DNA of 64,000 nucleotides from CAZVUW01 sp964629825 (GTDB taxonomy: Bacteria; Actinomycetota; Nitriliruptoria; Euzebyales; Egibacteraceae), in contig CAZVUW010000002.1 of NCBI GenBank assembly GCA_964629825.1, positions 1 to 64,000 on the forward strand, in the 5' to 3' direction. This document shows, in pieces, positions 57,594 through 64,000 of the stretch. The notes under the pieces were generated by a model, which ran no database searches, was not told where the DNA came from, and worked only from the letters and a program-made list of their open reading frames with translations. How positions within the stretch are numbered: the first letter of the stretch is position 1; every line of letters begins with the position of its first letter. A program made the translations under genes and the position numbers.

Positions 57594-58810
57594 TCCCGCC
57601 AGGCCGGCAGGTATAAGGCGGCCGCCGCGGCGAGCGCGGTTCCGCCCAGCACGATCGCCAGCGACACGGTGGCCCGGTCCGCCACGGCTCCGAGGAGGAC
57701 GCCGGCGAGCGCGTAGGCCGGCTGGCCGGCCATGGAGCTGAGCGACAGGACCGTGGTCCGCTCCGCTGACCGCACCCGCTGGTGCAGCAGCGCCTGGTGG
57801 ACCGGGTTGGCCGCGCCGTGCAGCGCGTAGCAGCCGAGGTAGGCGGTGAGCACGCCGGCCGGGCCTCCCAGCAGGCCCATGGCCAGGATCGTGGCGCCCT
57901 GAAGGATCTTCAGCGCGGCACCCGAGGCCGCCAGGCCGATGCGGCGGCCCAGCAGCGGAGCTGCGGCGGCGCCTGCTGCGGCGGCGACCCACGCCGCCGC
58001 GGCCGCCGGGCCAAGCATGGCCCCCGCCTGCTCAGCGCCGCCTGGCACGACCTCGCCGAGCTTGACCGGCAGGAAGGTCTCGAAGGCCGTCATGCCGACG
58101 CTCCACAGCGCCTCCACGCCGACCAGCGCGAGCAGGACCGAAGAGCCCGTCACAGTGCCGACCGCTGCTCGGACGACGGTCGGGATCTGGCCCACCGAGG
58201 CGCGCAGCGCCTGCGGCCCGCGCCGTTCCCGGACCTCGGTGACGAGCAGCGCGATGGCGCCGAGCTCGATCAGCCGGACCGCCGCCGCCAGGACCAGCGG
58301 CGCCGCGAGCGGTGCGACCACACCGAGCGGGTTCGCCGCCACCACGACGCCGGCCAGGAGCGCTCCGGCCGCCACCGCCGCGCTGGTCACGGCACCGCCC
58401 CAGGAGAGGCCCTGCGTCATGCGGTGCGCGGCGTCGGCGTCGGCCAGCGCGTCGACGAACCAGGCGTCGAGCGGCCCCGACTCCAGGGCGCGGTACACGC
58501 CCTCGAGCGCGAACACCACCAGGAGGAGCGGCAGGGAGGTGGTGACGGCCAGCAGCACCGTGACCACGAGCTGGAGGGCCGTCGCGGCCAGCAGCACCGG
58601 CCTGCGACCAAGGGCGTCCGCCAGCCCACCGGTTGGCAGCTCGAGCAGGAACACCGTCAGGCCCTGAGCGCCGGTGACGAGCCCGATCTCGGTCAGGCTG
58701 AGGCCGCGCTCCTGGAGCAGCAGAACCAGGACGGGGATCAGCAGCCCGACCGGAAACCAGCGCAGAGCCCGTAGGAGCAGGAAGCGCCGCGTGGCCGAGG
58801 CGGCGGTCAC
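57530..58810 (-). CDS. MFS transporter
   Basis: A 426-residue MFS carrier with 12 likely helices, GLADALGRRPVLLAATALQ as loop 2/3 motif and TAYLGCYALHGAANPVHQAL near helix 10. GTG 58810 overlaps the ArsR-type regulator stop by 4 bp, a usual pairing for efflux pumps with their repressor. The last 64 bp overlap the subtilase coding end on the other strand. Probably exports a toxic compound or metabolite. Confidence 0.85.
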   Translation of the reverse strand: MTAASATRRFLLLRALRWFPVGLLIPVLVLLLQERGLSLTEIGLVTGAQGLTVFLLELPTGGLADALGRRPVLLAATALQLVVTVLLAVTTSLPLLLVVFALEGVYRALESGPLDAWFVDALADADAAHRMTQGLSWGGAVTSAAVAAGALLAGVVVAANPLGVVAPLAAPLVLAAAVRLIELGAIALLVTEVRERRGPQALRASVGQIPTVVRAAVGTVTGSSVLLALVGVEALWSVGMTAFETFLPVKLGEVVPGGAEQAGAMLGPAAAAAWVAAAAGAAAAPLLGRRIGLAASGAALKILQGATILAMGLLGGPAGVLTAYLGCYALHGAANPVHQALLHQRVRSAERTTVLSLSSMAGQPAYALAGVLLGAVADRATVSLAIVLGGTALAAAAALYLPAWRDQRAAARSPARVAEDSAASPP

Positions 58811-59400
58811 AGCTCCAGCTCCGGGCGGGGGAAGGCCCTGAGCTGGACGATGAACTGCCGCACATCCTCCTCGGCCTCCGGGTGGGGGCTCGAGCCGCCG
58901 ACCGCCTGGCGGTGGCGTTCGACCACCGCGTGCAGCTCGGCGACCAGGGCGCGCGCCTGCTCGGACGTCAGCTCCAGGCTCCAGTCGGACAGGTCGCTGG
59001 CGTCCTGCCAATCCCGCGACCAGTCGTCCTGCTCGCGCAGCCAGGCCTCCAGCCAGCGGCTCTGGAGCGCGGCCACGCTGCCGGCCATCCACTCGACGGC
59101 GGCCTGATCGTCGGGGTCGCCCGAGCGCGCGGCGGCCGACCAGTCGTGCGCATCGTGCGCTGCTCGCCACCAGCGCTCGCGACCCCGTCCCCGAGCGTCG
59201 TCCTCGACGATCAGCCCCACCTCGGCCAGCTGTCTCAGGTGGTAGCTCGTCTGCCCGGTGTTAGTGCCAAGGCGCTGAGCCAAGGCGGTCGCGGTGGCGG
59301 GCCCGGCCACGCGCAGCGCCACCAGCAGGCGCAGACGCAGCGGGTGAGCCAGGGCACGCACCTGGGCGCTGGACAGGACGACCGTGGACTTCGCGCTCAT
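58807..59400 (-). CDS. ArsR-like winged-helix regulator
   Basis: A 197-residue regulator with an ArsR-type HTH in the first 80 residues (VRALAHPLRLRLLVALR, LAQRLGTNTGQTSYHLRQLAEVGLI) and a longer acidic helical C-terminus of unknown ligand. No metal-binding cysteine pair is visible, so it is more likely a helix-turn-helix_20-type sensor of an organic molecule. ATG 59400 lies 6 nt after a -10 hexamer, so the mRNA is probably leaderless. It should repress itself and the MFS pump. Confidence 0.87.
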   Translation of the reverse strand: MSAKSTVVLSSAQVRALAHPLRLRLLVALRVAGPATATALAQRLGTNTGQTSYHLRQLAEVGLIVEDDARGRGRERWWRAAHDAHDWSAAARSGDPDDQAAVEWMAGSVAALQSRWLEAWLREQDDWSRDWQDASDLSDWSLELTSEQARALVAELHAVVERHRQAVGGSSPHPEAEEDVRQFIVQLRAFPRPELEL

Positions 59401-59406
59401 GCATAC

Positions 59407-59434
59407 ACAATACTTCTGCACAAGAGTTCTGCAA
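59407..59434 (-). promoter_or_regulatory. Leaderless promoter of the ArsR/MFS pair with direct-repeat operator
   Basis: On the minus strand TTGCAG (59434-59429), 16 bases, TATTGT (59412-59407), then six bases to ATG 59400: transcription should start at the ATG. TTCTGCA is repeated directly at 59414-59420 and 59427-59433 on the plus strand, within the spacer and -35, a fitting site for the autoregulator. Confidence 0.6.
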
Positions 59435-59519
59435 CTGGAGCCCGCGTCGGATGCTGGCGCCGGCCGGAAAGCGGCGTAGGGTCTGCGGCAGCCCTCCTGA
59501 CCGACGGATCGGAGCAGCG

Positions 59520-60446
59520 ATGAGCGGCCCGCTGGAACCCGCCGACCGCAGGTGCGAGAACGAGCGCCTCGAGGGAGTCGAGGCCCGCGAGGGCAGGCGG
59601 ACGACCGTCGGCGGGTTGCCCGTCGCCCGTGTCCTCCCGACCAAGGGCCGGCGGACGGTGGGCGCCTGGTGCTTCGTGGACCTGATGGGCCCGGTCGACG
59701 CCGAGAAGCCGGACCCGATGGAGGTGGGTCCCCACCCGCACATCGGCCTGTCGACCGTCACCTGGCTCCTGGAGGGCGAGGCGCTGCACAACGACTCGCT
59801 CGGCACCGAGCAGGTGATCCGCCCCGGCCAGCTCAACTGGATGAGCGCCGGCCACGGGATCGCGCACTCCGAGCTTGCCGCCCGGCCGCCGTTCCGCGGT
59901 GCTCAGATGTGGGTCGCCCAGCCCGAGTCGACCCGGCACGGGGAGTCGTCGTTCGTCCACCACGCCGACCTCCCGCGCGTGGAGCTGGGCAGGGCGGAGG
60001 GCTGGCTCTTCGCCGGAGCCCTGGACGGGATCAAGTCGCCGGCCCGCGCCGACACGCCGATCGTCGGGCTCGATCTGACCCTGCGCCACGGGACCTCGGT
60101 GCTCCCCACCGACAGGTCGTTCGAGCACGCGGTCGTCCCGCTGGACGGCAAGGTGAAGGTCGGTCCCGAGGTGATCGACGTCGGATGGCTGGCGCTCGTC
60201 CCCACCGGAGTCGAGGAGCTGCCGATCGAGGCCGGCGAAGCCGGCGCCCGCCTGCTCGTCCTCGGCGGCGAGCCGCTCGGTGAGCGCATCGAGATGTGGT
60301 GGAACTTCGTCGCCCGGGACAAGGACGAGATCACCGCCGCCTGGCGCGACTGGCGCGACCGCACGGACCGCTTCGGCCCGGTCAGCTCGCCGCTGGAGCG
60401 GATCGAGGCGCCGCGCCCGCCCTGGCTGCGCGCTGGGGCGGACTAG
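59520..60446 (+). CDS. Pirin family protein
   Basis: A 308-residue bicupin. The pirin signature GPHPHIGLSTVTWLLEGEALHNDSLG (about 60-90) has the metal His-x-His pair, and QLNWMSAGHGIAHSE supplies the other ligands. The C-terminal half (about 170-300) is the second cupin with FVARDKDEITAAWRDW. Pirins act as quercetinases or redox-type regulators. ATG 59520 with GGAG. Monocistronic, divergent from the ArsR gene. Confidence 0.92.
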   Translation: MSGPLEPADRRCENERLEGVEAREGRRTTVGGLPVARVLPTKGRRTVGAWCFVDLMGPVDAEKPDPMEVGPHPHIGLSTVTWLLEGEALHNDSLGTEQVIRPGQLNWMSAGHGIAHSELAARPPFRGAQMWVAQPESTRHGESSFVHHADLPRVELGRAEGWLFAGALDGIKSPARADTPIVGLDLTLRHGTSVLPTDRSFEHAVVPLDGKVKVGPEVIDVGWLALVPTGVEELPIEAGEAGARLLVLGGEPLGERIEMWWNFVARDKDEITAAWRDWRDRTDRFGPVSSPLERIEAPRPPWLRAGAD

Positions 60447-60464
60447 GACCCGCCGGAGAGGCCA

Positions 60465-61316
60465 TCAGCCCTGTCGGCTCCGTTCCTCGGCGTCCTCCAG
60501 AGTCGCCTCACGCCAGCGCCGGAGCAGCCACCAGCCGGTTGCGGCCACGGCGATCAGGCCGAGCACCTCGTCCGGGATCCGCTCCCCCACGGCGCGCGCC
60601 CACTCCTCGGCGCGGGCGCCGGCGAGCGCGAGCTCGGGCGACTCGACCAGGGCACCTCCGCCGAGCAGCAGCAGAACGCCGACCGCAGCCAGCAGCAGCC
60701 CGGAGATCAGCGCGGTCGAGTGCAGCCGGAGCCCGCCCACCCGGACCTCGCGGCCTCGCAGCCAGCGCTGCGCCCGTGCACCCAGACGGTCCCACAGCAA
60801 GGCCAGGAGGAGCAGTGGCACGACCATCCCGAGGGCGTAGATGGCGAGCAGCACCCCGCCGCGAACCGGCTGGCCACCCGCCGCGGCCAGCACGAGGATC
60901 GAGCCGAGGATCGGCCCCGTGCAGAAGCCGGTCAGCCCGTAGGTCAGGCCGAGCAGGTAGACGGCGCCTGCACCGCTGCCGCCCTCGCTCCGCTCGCGCA
61001 GACGACGCGGCAGCAGGACGAAGCCTCCACCGAACGCGGTCAGCAAGCCCAGGAGGATCACCACGGCACCCGCGACGGCGACGACCGTCTCCTGGTGGGT
61101 GCGGACCAGCCGGGTGGCCGCTGACGCCGAGACGCCCAGCGGCACCAGCGTGGTGACCAGACCGGCGTAGAACACCGCGGTCCGCTGTAGCAGGCGGCCC
61201 GCACCGTCGAAGGCGTAGGCGAAGAAGGATGGCAGCAGCAGCGCGCCGCACGGGCTCAGCAGCGCGAGCACGCCCCCCGCCAGGGCGGCGACATAGCCCA
61301 CTCCGACGCCCAGCAT
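60465..61316 (-). CDS. CcdA/DsbD-type transmembrane thiol-disulfide carrier
   Basis: A 283-residue membrane protein with about eight hydrophobic segments. The two conserved redox cysteines are in LALLSPCGALLLPSF (helix 1) and LTGFCTGPILGSIL (helix 4), as in CcdA and the DsbD core. It would pass electrons from cytoplasmic thioredoxin to an outside thiol protein. ATG 61316 lies 4 nt after the DsbA-like gene's stop, so the two form an oxidoreductase pair. About 60 C-terminal residues after helix 6 are extra compared with minimal CcdA. Confidence 0.9.
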   Translation of the reverse strand: MLGVGVGYVAALAGGVLALLSPCGALLLPSFFAYAFDGAGRLLQRTAVFYAGLVTTLVPLGVSASAATRLVRTHQETVVAVAGAVVILLGLLTAFGGGFVLLPRRLRERSEGGSGAGAVYLLGLTYGLTGFCTGPILGSILVLAAAGGQPVRGGVLLAIYALGMVVPLLLLALLWDRLGARAQRWLRGREVRVGGLRLHSTALISGLLLAAVGVLLLLGGGALVESPELALAGARAEEWARAVGERIPDEVLGLIAVAATGWWLLRRWREATLEDAEERSRQG

Positions 61317-61320
61317 CGGC

Positions 61321-62109
61321 TCAGCGCGTGGTCGCCGCCAGCACGCCCTCGAGGTAGGCGCGGAACTGCTCGGGACTGCTGTAGCCACCCGAGGGGACCC
61401 CGTTCAGCACGAACCCGGGCGTGCCGGTGAAGCCGAGCTGGTAGGCGATGCTCCGGTCGCGCTCGACGATGGCGGCGACCTCCTCGGAGCGGAAGTCGGC
61501 GACGAAGCGGTCCCAGTCGAGGTCGATCTCATCGGCCACTGCCTGGACCTGTGCGAGCAGCGCCTCCTCCGTCTGGCGCCTGCGGTACGCGGCGAGCTCC
61601 TCCCCCTCCAGCTCGCGCCCGATCGGCGGTTCGCCGTCGCCGGCGATGAACGGGTACAGGTGCTCCGCGAGCGCCCAGTAGCGATCCTGGAGCCCGGCGG
61701 CCGCGCCGACGCGCGCTCCCGCGAGGGCGCGCTCCTCGTAGGGGACCATGCGCGACTCAATGCGCAGCAGGCCGGTGTCGACGTAGTCCGACAGGACCTC
61801 CGGCATCGTGATGCGGTGGAACATGCCGCACCACAGGCATCCGAACGACTCGAACGACACCAGCACCAGCGGGGCGTCCGGGTCGCCGATGGCCATGCCC
61901 GAGTCGGGCTCGAGGCGCAGGAGCGCCATGCGCTCGACCGAGGGCCCGTCCGGAAGGGAGTCGGGGTCGGGCGTCGGGTCGCCGGTCTGGTCGGCGACGC
62001 GGTCGGTGTCGACGGTGACGGGGTCATCGCCGCTCGTGATGGCGACGACGGCCAGGATGACGGCGGCGAGAAACGCCGCCCCGGGAAGAACCAGGCGACG
62101 GATGGGCAC
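61321..62109 (-). CDS. DsbA-family thioredoxin-fold protein, membrane anchored
   Basis: A 262-residue protein. An N-terminal hydrophobic segment (5-25) anchors or exports it; an acidic stretch follows (30-60). The thioredoxin domain has ESFGCLWCGMFHR with Cys91 and Cys94 and GFTGTPGFVLNGV with the cis-Pro; between is the helical insertion of DsbA proteins (about 120-205). The active-site dipeptide Leu-Trp is not the standard Pro-His. Works outside the membrane on disulfides with the CcdA-like carrier downstream. Confidence 0.92.
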   Translation of the reverse strand: MPIRRLVLPGAAFLAAVILAVVAITSGDDPVTVDTDRVADQTGDPTPDPDSLPDGPSVERMALLRLEPDSGMAIGDPDAPLVLVSFESFGCLWCGMFHRITMPEVLSDYVDTGLLRIESRMVPYEERALAGARVGAAAGLQDRYWALAEHLYPFIAGDGEPPIGRELEGEELAAYRRRQTEEALLAQVQAVADEIDLDWDRFVADFRSEEVAAIVERDRSIAYQLGFTGTPGFVLNGVPSGGYSSPEQFRAYLEGVLAATTR

Positions 62110-62176
62110 GTTGACCTCGACTGGACGGCTTAACCGAGGGTAGCCGCGGATCTGCCCAAAGCGATGCGATGCGGGC

Positions 62177-62731
62177 TTAGGGAGCGGACCGTGGCACCAC
62201 CGAGCGCACGTCCGTCCCGGCCACCCAGTCGTGCAGCCCGCGGCGCCCGGCGGGGATGGGGCCGACGATGGCGGCGAGCAGGACCAGCGCCGCGATGAGC
62301 ATCAGCTGTGCCTGCGCAGTCGGGGCGTCGGTCGTCGCGAACCGGATGGCCGCCATGTGTCCCAGCTGCCACGGCAGGACCTTGACCACGTTGCGCAGCG
62401 CGATGCGCGCCAGGACGGCGGTCTCCCCCGCCACCCAGACGGCGAGTCCGGCGCGGCGCTTCCCCCAGGTCGCGCGTCCTCGGCCGGCCTCGCCCGCCAC
62501 CAGATAGATGAGGTAGGGCATCACCGTGAGGACGGAGACGACCCCGTCGGCGGTCGCCGGGTCGGTCCACGCGTCGCCCAGGTCGATCCAGCCGATCAGC
62601 TGCGGGATGCCCAGGAAGGAGAAGACCAGGACGAGCCAGATCAAGATGGCCAGGTAGTCCCACCACCACGACGTCATCCGCTGCCGCAGGGACCGATCGG
62701 CGTCCGCTCCGCCATCCAGCTGCCGCCCCAT
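62177..62731 (-). CDS. RDD family membrane protein
   Basis: A 184-residue membrane protein with three to four hydrophobic segments. RDD-type motifs are RMTSWWWDYLAILIW (Arg and Asp), TWGKRRAGLAVW and the end LHDWVAGTDV. ATG 62731 is taken; GAGGGGAG abuts it closely, so initiation may be weak or use the ATG at codon 19 (MTSWWW). Function unknown; some relatives are Na+/H+ antiporters. Confidence 0.82.
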   Translation of the reverse strand: MGRQLDGGADADRSLRQRMTSWWWDYLAILIWLVLVFSFLGIPQLIGWIDLGDAWTDPATADGVVSVLTVMPYLIYLVAGEAGRGRATWGKRRAGLAVWVAGETAVLARIALRNVVKVLPWQLGHMAAIRFATTDAPTAQAQLMLIAALVLLAAIVGPIPAGRRGLHDWVAGTDVRSVVPRSAP

Positions 62732-62829
62732 CTCCCCTCGCCTCTCGCACGCTCGCAGGGCGATCCTCGCAGAGGCGGCGCTCGCCCACTAGAAGGCGAG
62801 CGCCGCACCGCGGCTTGGGATGATCCCGG

Positions 62830-63606
62830 TCAGCGAACTGACGTCTGCCCACCGTCGACGGGCAGGAGCTGGCCGGTGATGAAGCGCGATCCGTCCGAGG
62901 CCAGGAAGACCATCACGGGACCGAGGTCGCGGTCCGGGTCGCCGTAGCGCTTGCCCAGCGCGATGCTCTCCTCGTTGATCCAGCGATGCGCCTCGAGCTC
63001 CTCGGGGCTCATGCGCGTGAGCGCCTCCTCGTACATCGGGGTGGCGATGGCGGGCAGGATCGCGTTGACCCGGACGCCGTGGGCGCCCCAAGAGGCCGCG
63101 GCGGTGCGGGTCCAGGAGTGGACCGCTCCCTTCGAGGCGGAGTAGGCGGCGGCACCGGGCTCGGGGCGCAGGCCCGAGATCGAGCCGAAGTTGATGATCG
63201 AGCCGCCTGCCGACTCCTTCATGTGGTGGAAGGCGGCCTGGTTGGTCAGCATCGTGCCGCGGACGTTGACGGCCAGCATGAGGTCCCAGTCCTCGACCGT
63301 GACGTCCTCCGGCGAGCTGGGTCGCTGGATGGCCGCCGGATGGGCCAGCACGTCCAGGCCGCCCAGCTCCTCGACCGCCGCGGCGAAGACGGACCGGACG
63401 TCGTCGGCATCCGAGACGTCGACGTGCCGGTAGGTGGCCTTGCCCGGTCCCAGCTCGGTGGCCGCGGCGACCACCGCCTTGCCCTCGTCGTCGTTGACGT
63501 CCATCGAGACGACCGTCGCGCCTGCCTGGACGTACGCCCGGACCGTCGCGGCGCCCATGCCTCGGGCACCGCCGGTGACGATGATCCGCTTGCCTTGCAG
63601 CTCCAT
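62830..63606 (-). CDS. SDR family oxidoreductase
   Basis: A 258-residue classical SDR with IIVTGGARGMGAATVRAYVQ, AHPAAIQRP (variant of NNAG), NFGSISGLRPEPGAAAYSASKGA (Ser and Tyr-x-x-x-Lys) and FITGQLLPVDGGQ. ATG 63606 has GAGGAGAAGAG upstream. Stands between an RDD protein and the truncated gene, so no pathway can be assigned. Confidence 0.9.
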   Translation of the reverse strand: MELQGKRIIVTGGARGMGAATVRAYVQAGATVVSMDVNDDEGKAVVAAATELGPGKATYRHVDVSDADDVRSVFAAAVEELGGLDVLAHPAAIQRPSSPEDVTVEDWDLMLAVNVRGTMLTNQAAFHHMKESAGGSIINFGSISGLRPEPGAAAYSASKGAVHSWTRTAAASWGAHGVRVNAILPAIATPMYEEALTRMSPEELEAHRWINEESIALGKRYGDPDRDLGPVMVFLASDGSRFITGQLLPVDGGQTSVR

Positions 63607-63658
63607 GGCTCTTCTCCTCTCGGCCCGGAGCGCTCAGCCTTCCCGGGCGGTAGATGTG

Positions 63659-63687
63659 AGGACGCCCGGGGGGCTCCCGGGCGTCCT
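63659..63687 (-). terminator. Hairpin terminator after the truncated gene
   Basis: AGGACGCCCGGG (63659-63670) and CCCGGGCGTCCT (63676-63687) form a 12-bp stem with loop GGGCT. It begins 10 bp after the stop of the minus-strand gene at 63698 and lies upstream of the SDR, as an intercistronic terminator would. Confidence 0.7.
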
Positions 63688-63697
63688 GGGGGTTGGG

Positions 63698-64000
63698 TCA
63701 GACCTCGACGAGCTCCCGGTCGTCGTGCCGGGCGTCGCTGCGCCGGCCCTCGGAGGCTGTCGCGGCCTTCTCGACCTTCGGCGCCGGCCTGGTCTCGGGT
63801 GTCTTCACTACGCGCTCGGCGTGGTGGAGCGCCTTGGTGGCTTCCACGCCGGCGTGGAGGCGCTCGGCGCTGACCGCGTCGGCGGCGCGCTCGACCTCGG
63901 TGGCGGCGGCGTTCAGGGCCGAGCTCTCGTCGGTGCGCTCCGGCCGAGCCAGCGCGACGAGGCGCTCGCCGATGGTGCGCAGCTTGGCGACCAGCCGGGG
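63698..64000 (-). CDS. C-terminal part of an Ala/Glu-rich protein (truncated by window end)
   Basis: An open frame enters from the right edge in phase and gives 100 residues before TGA at 63698-63700. It reads RLVAKLRTIGERLVALARPE near the start, EVERAADAVSAERLHAGVEA in the middle and ends DDRELVEV. It is charged, Ala-rich and helical, possibly coiled coil; I do not recognise the family. A terminator hairpin follows, which supports its being real. The start lies outside the window. Confidence 0.6.
   Translation of the reverse strand, partial: PRLVAKLRTIGERLVALARPERTDESSALNAAATEVERAADAVSAERLHAGVEATKALHHAERVVKTPETRPAPKVEKAATASEGRRSDARHDDRELVEV

Noticed and set aside
1..64000. CRISPR arrays, tRNA or rRNA genes, insertion sequences, prophage.
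   Set aside because: No spaced repeats, cloverleaf-type sequences, transposases, integrases or phage genes were seen.

Overview
The window is about 64 kb of very high-GC DNA. Coding is dense, operons are joined by 4-bp start/stop overlaps (ATGA, GTGA, TTGA), GTG/TTG starts are common, and Shine-Dalgarno sites are GGAG/GAGG. Lipoproteins have acidic linkers, luciferase-like flavin enzymes and acyl-CoA dehydrogenases are abundant, and one secreted protease ends in CWB2 repeats. Together these point to an actinomycetote, probably a deep-branching non-streptomycete, non-mycobacterial lineage; I cannot name the class. One 100-N gap (27072-27171) shows it is a draft scaffold. I see no rRNA, tRNA, CRISPR array, prophage or insertion sequence.

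Layout. 1-6.1 kb (minus): branched-chain-amino-acid-type ABC importer (LivH, a fused LivM-LivG, LivF, binding lipoprotein) with a SnoaL-like protein and an AhpD-like protein. 6.1-12.3 kb (minus): GntR regulator, two-subunit B12 acyl-CoA mutase, CaiB-type CoA transferase, MFS carrier, hydroxyisobutyrate-dehydrogenase-type enzyme. 12.4-24.0 kb (minus): long catabolic operon (acyl-CoA dehydrogenases, three luciferase-like proteins, two MmgE/PrpD proteins around an enoyl-CoA hydratase, 2-hydroxyacid and alcohol dehydrogenases, M29/NicX-like protein). 24.1-28.4 kb (minus): TAXI-type TRAP importer and an amidohydrolase. 28.5-33.9 kb (minus): beta-oxidation-like operon with a thiolase and a ketoacyl-synthase-like/OB-fold fusion. 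33.9-34.3 kb: non-coding region with two long palindromes. 34.3-41.0 kb: FadR-type regulator divergent from a plus-strand operon (USP, two SDRs, IpdAB-like CoA-transferase pair, tandem dimeric-barrel protein, acyl-CoA synthetase). 41.0-43.0 kb (minus): MFS carrier and a probable selenoprotein. 43.1-44.9 kb (plus): SDR and zinc alcohol dehydrogenase. 44.9-50.7 kb (minus): AroQ-like enzyme, two enoyl-CoA hydratases, MaoC hydratase, ketosteroid-dehydrogenase-like flavoprotein, P450, 3Fe-4S ferredoxin. 50.8-64 kb: housekeeping and envelope genes (TerC, 1822-aa subtilase, MFS/ArsR pair, pirin, CcdA/DsbA redox pair, RDD protein, SDR, one truncated gene).

How it fits together: most of the first 51 kb looks like an accessory catabolic island that imports small acids or amphipathic compounds (ABC, TRAP and MFS carriers), activates them to CoA thioesters (acyl-CoA synthetase, CaiB), oxidises, hydrates and cleaves them (acyl-CoA dehydrogenases, hydratases, SDRs, thiolase, IpdAB-like enzyme) and handles branched products through the B12 mutase. 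The substrates cannot be read from the sequence; alicyclic, terpenoid or sterol-like compounds would fit.

The most notable feature is a gene at 41044-41802 whose tenth codon is an in-frame TGA exactly where glutaredoxins have their first redox cysteine. It is followed by a hairpin that fits a bacterial SECIS element, so I read it as a selenocysteine-containing glutaredoxin-DinB fusion.
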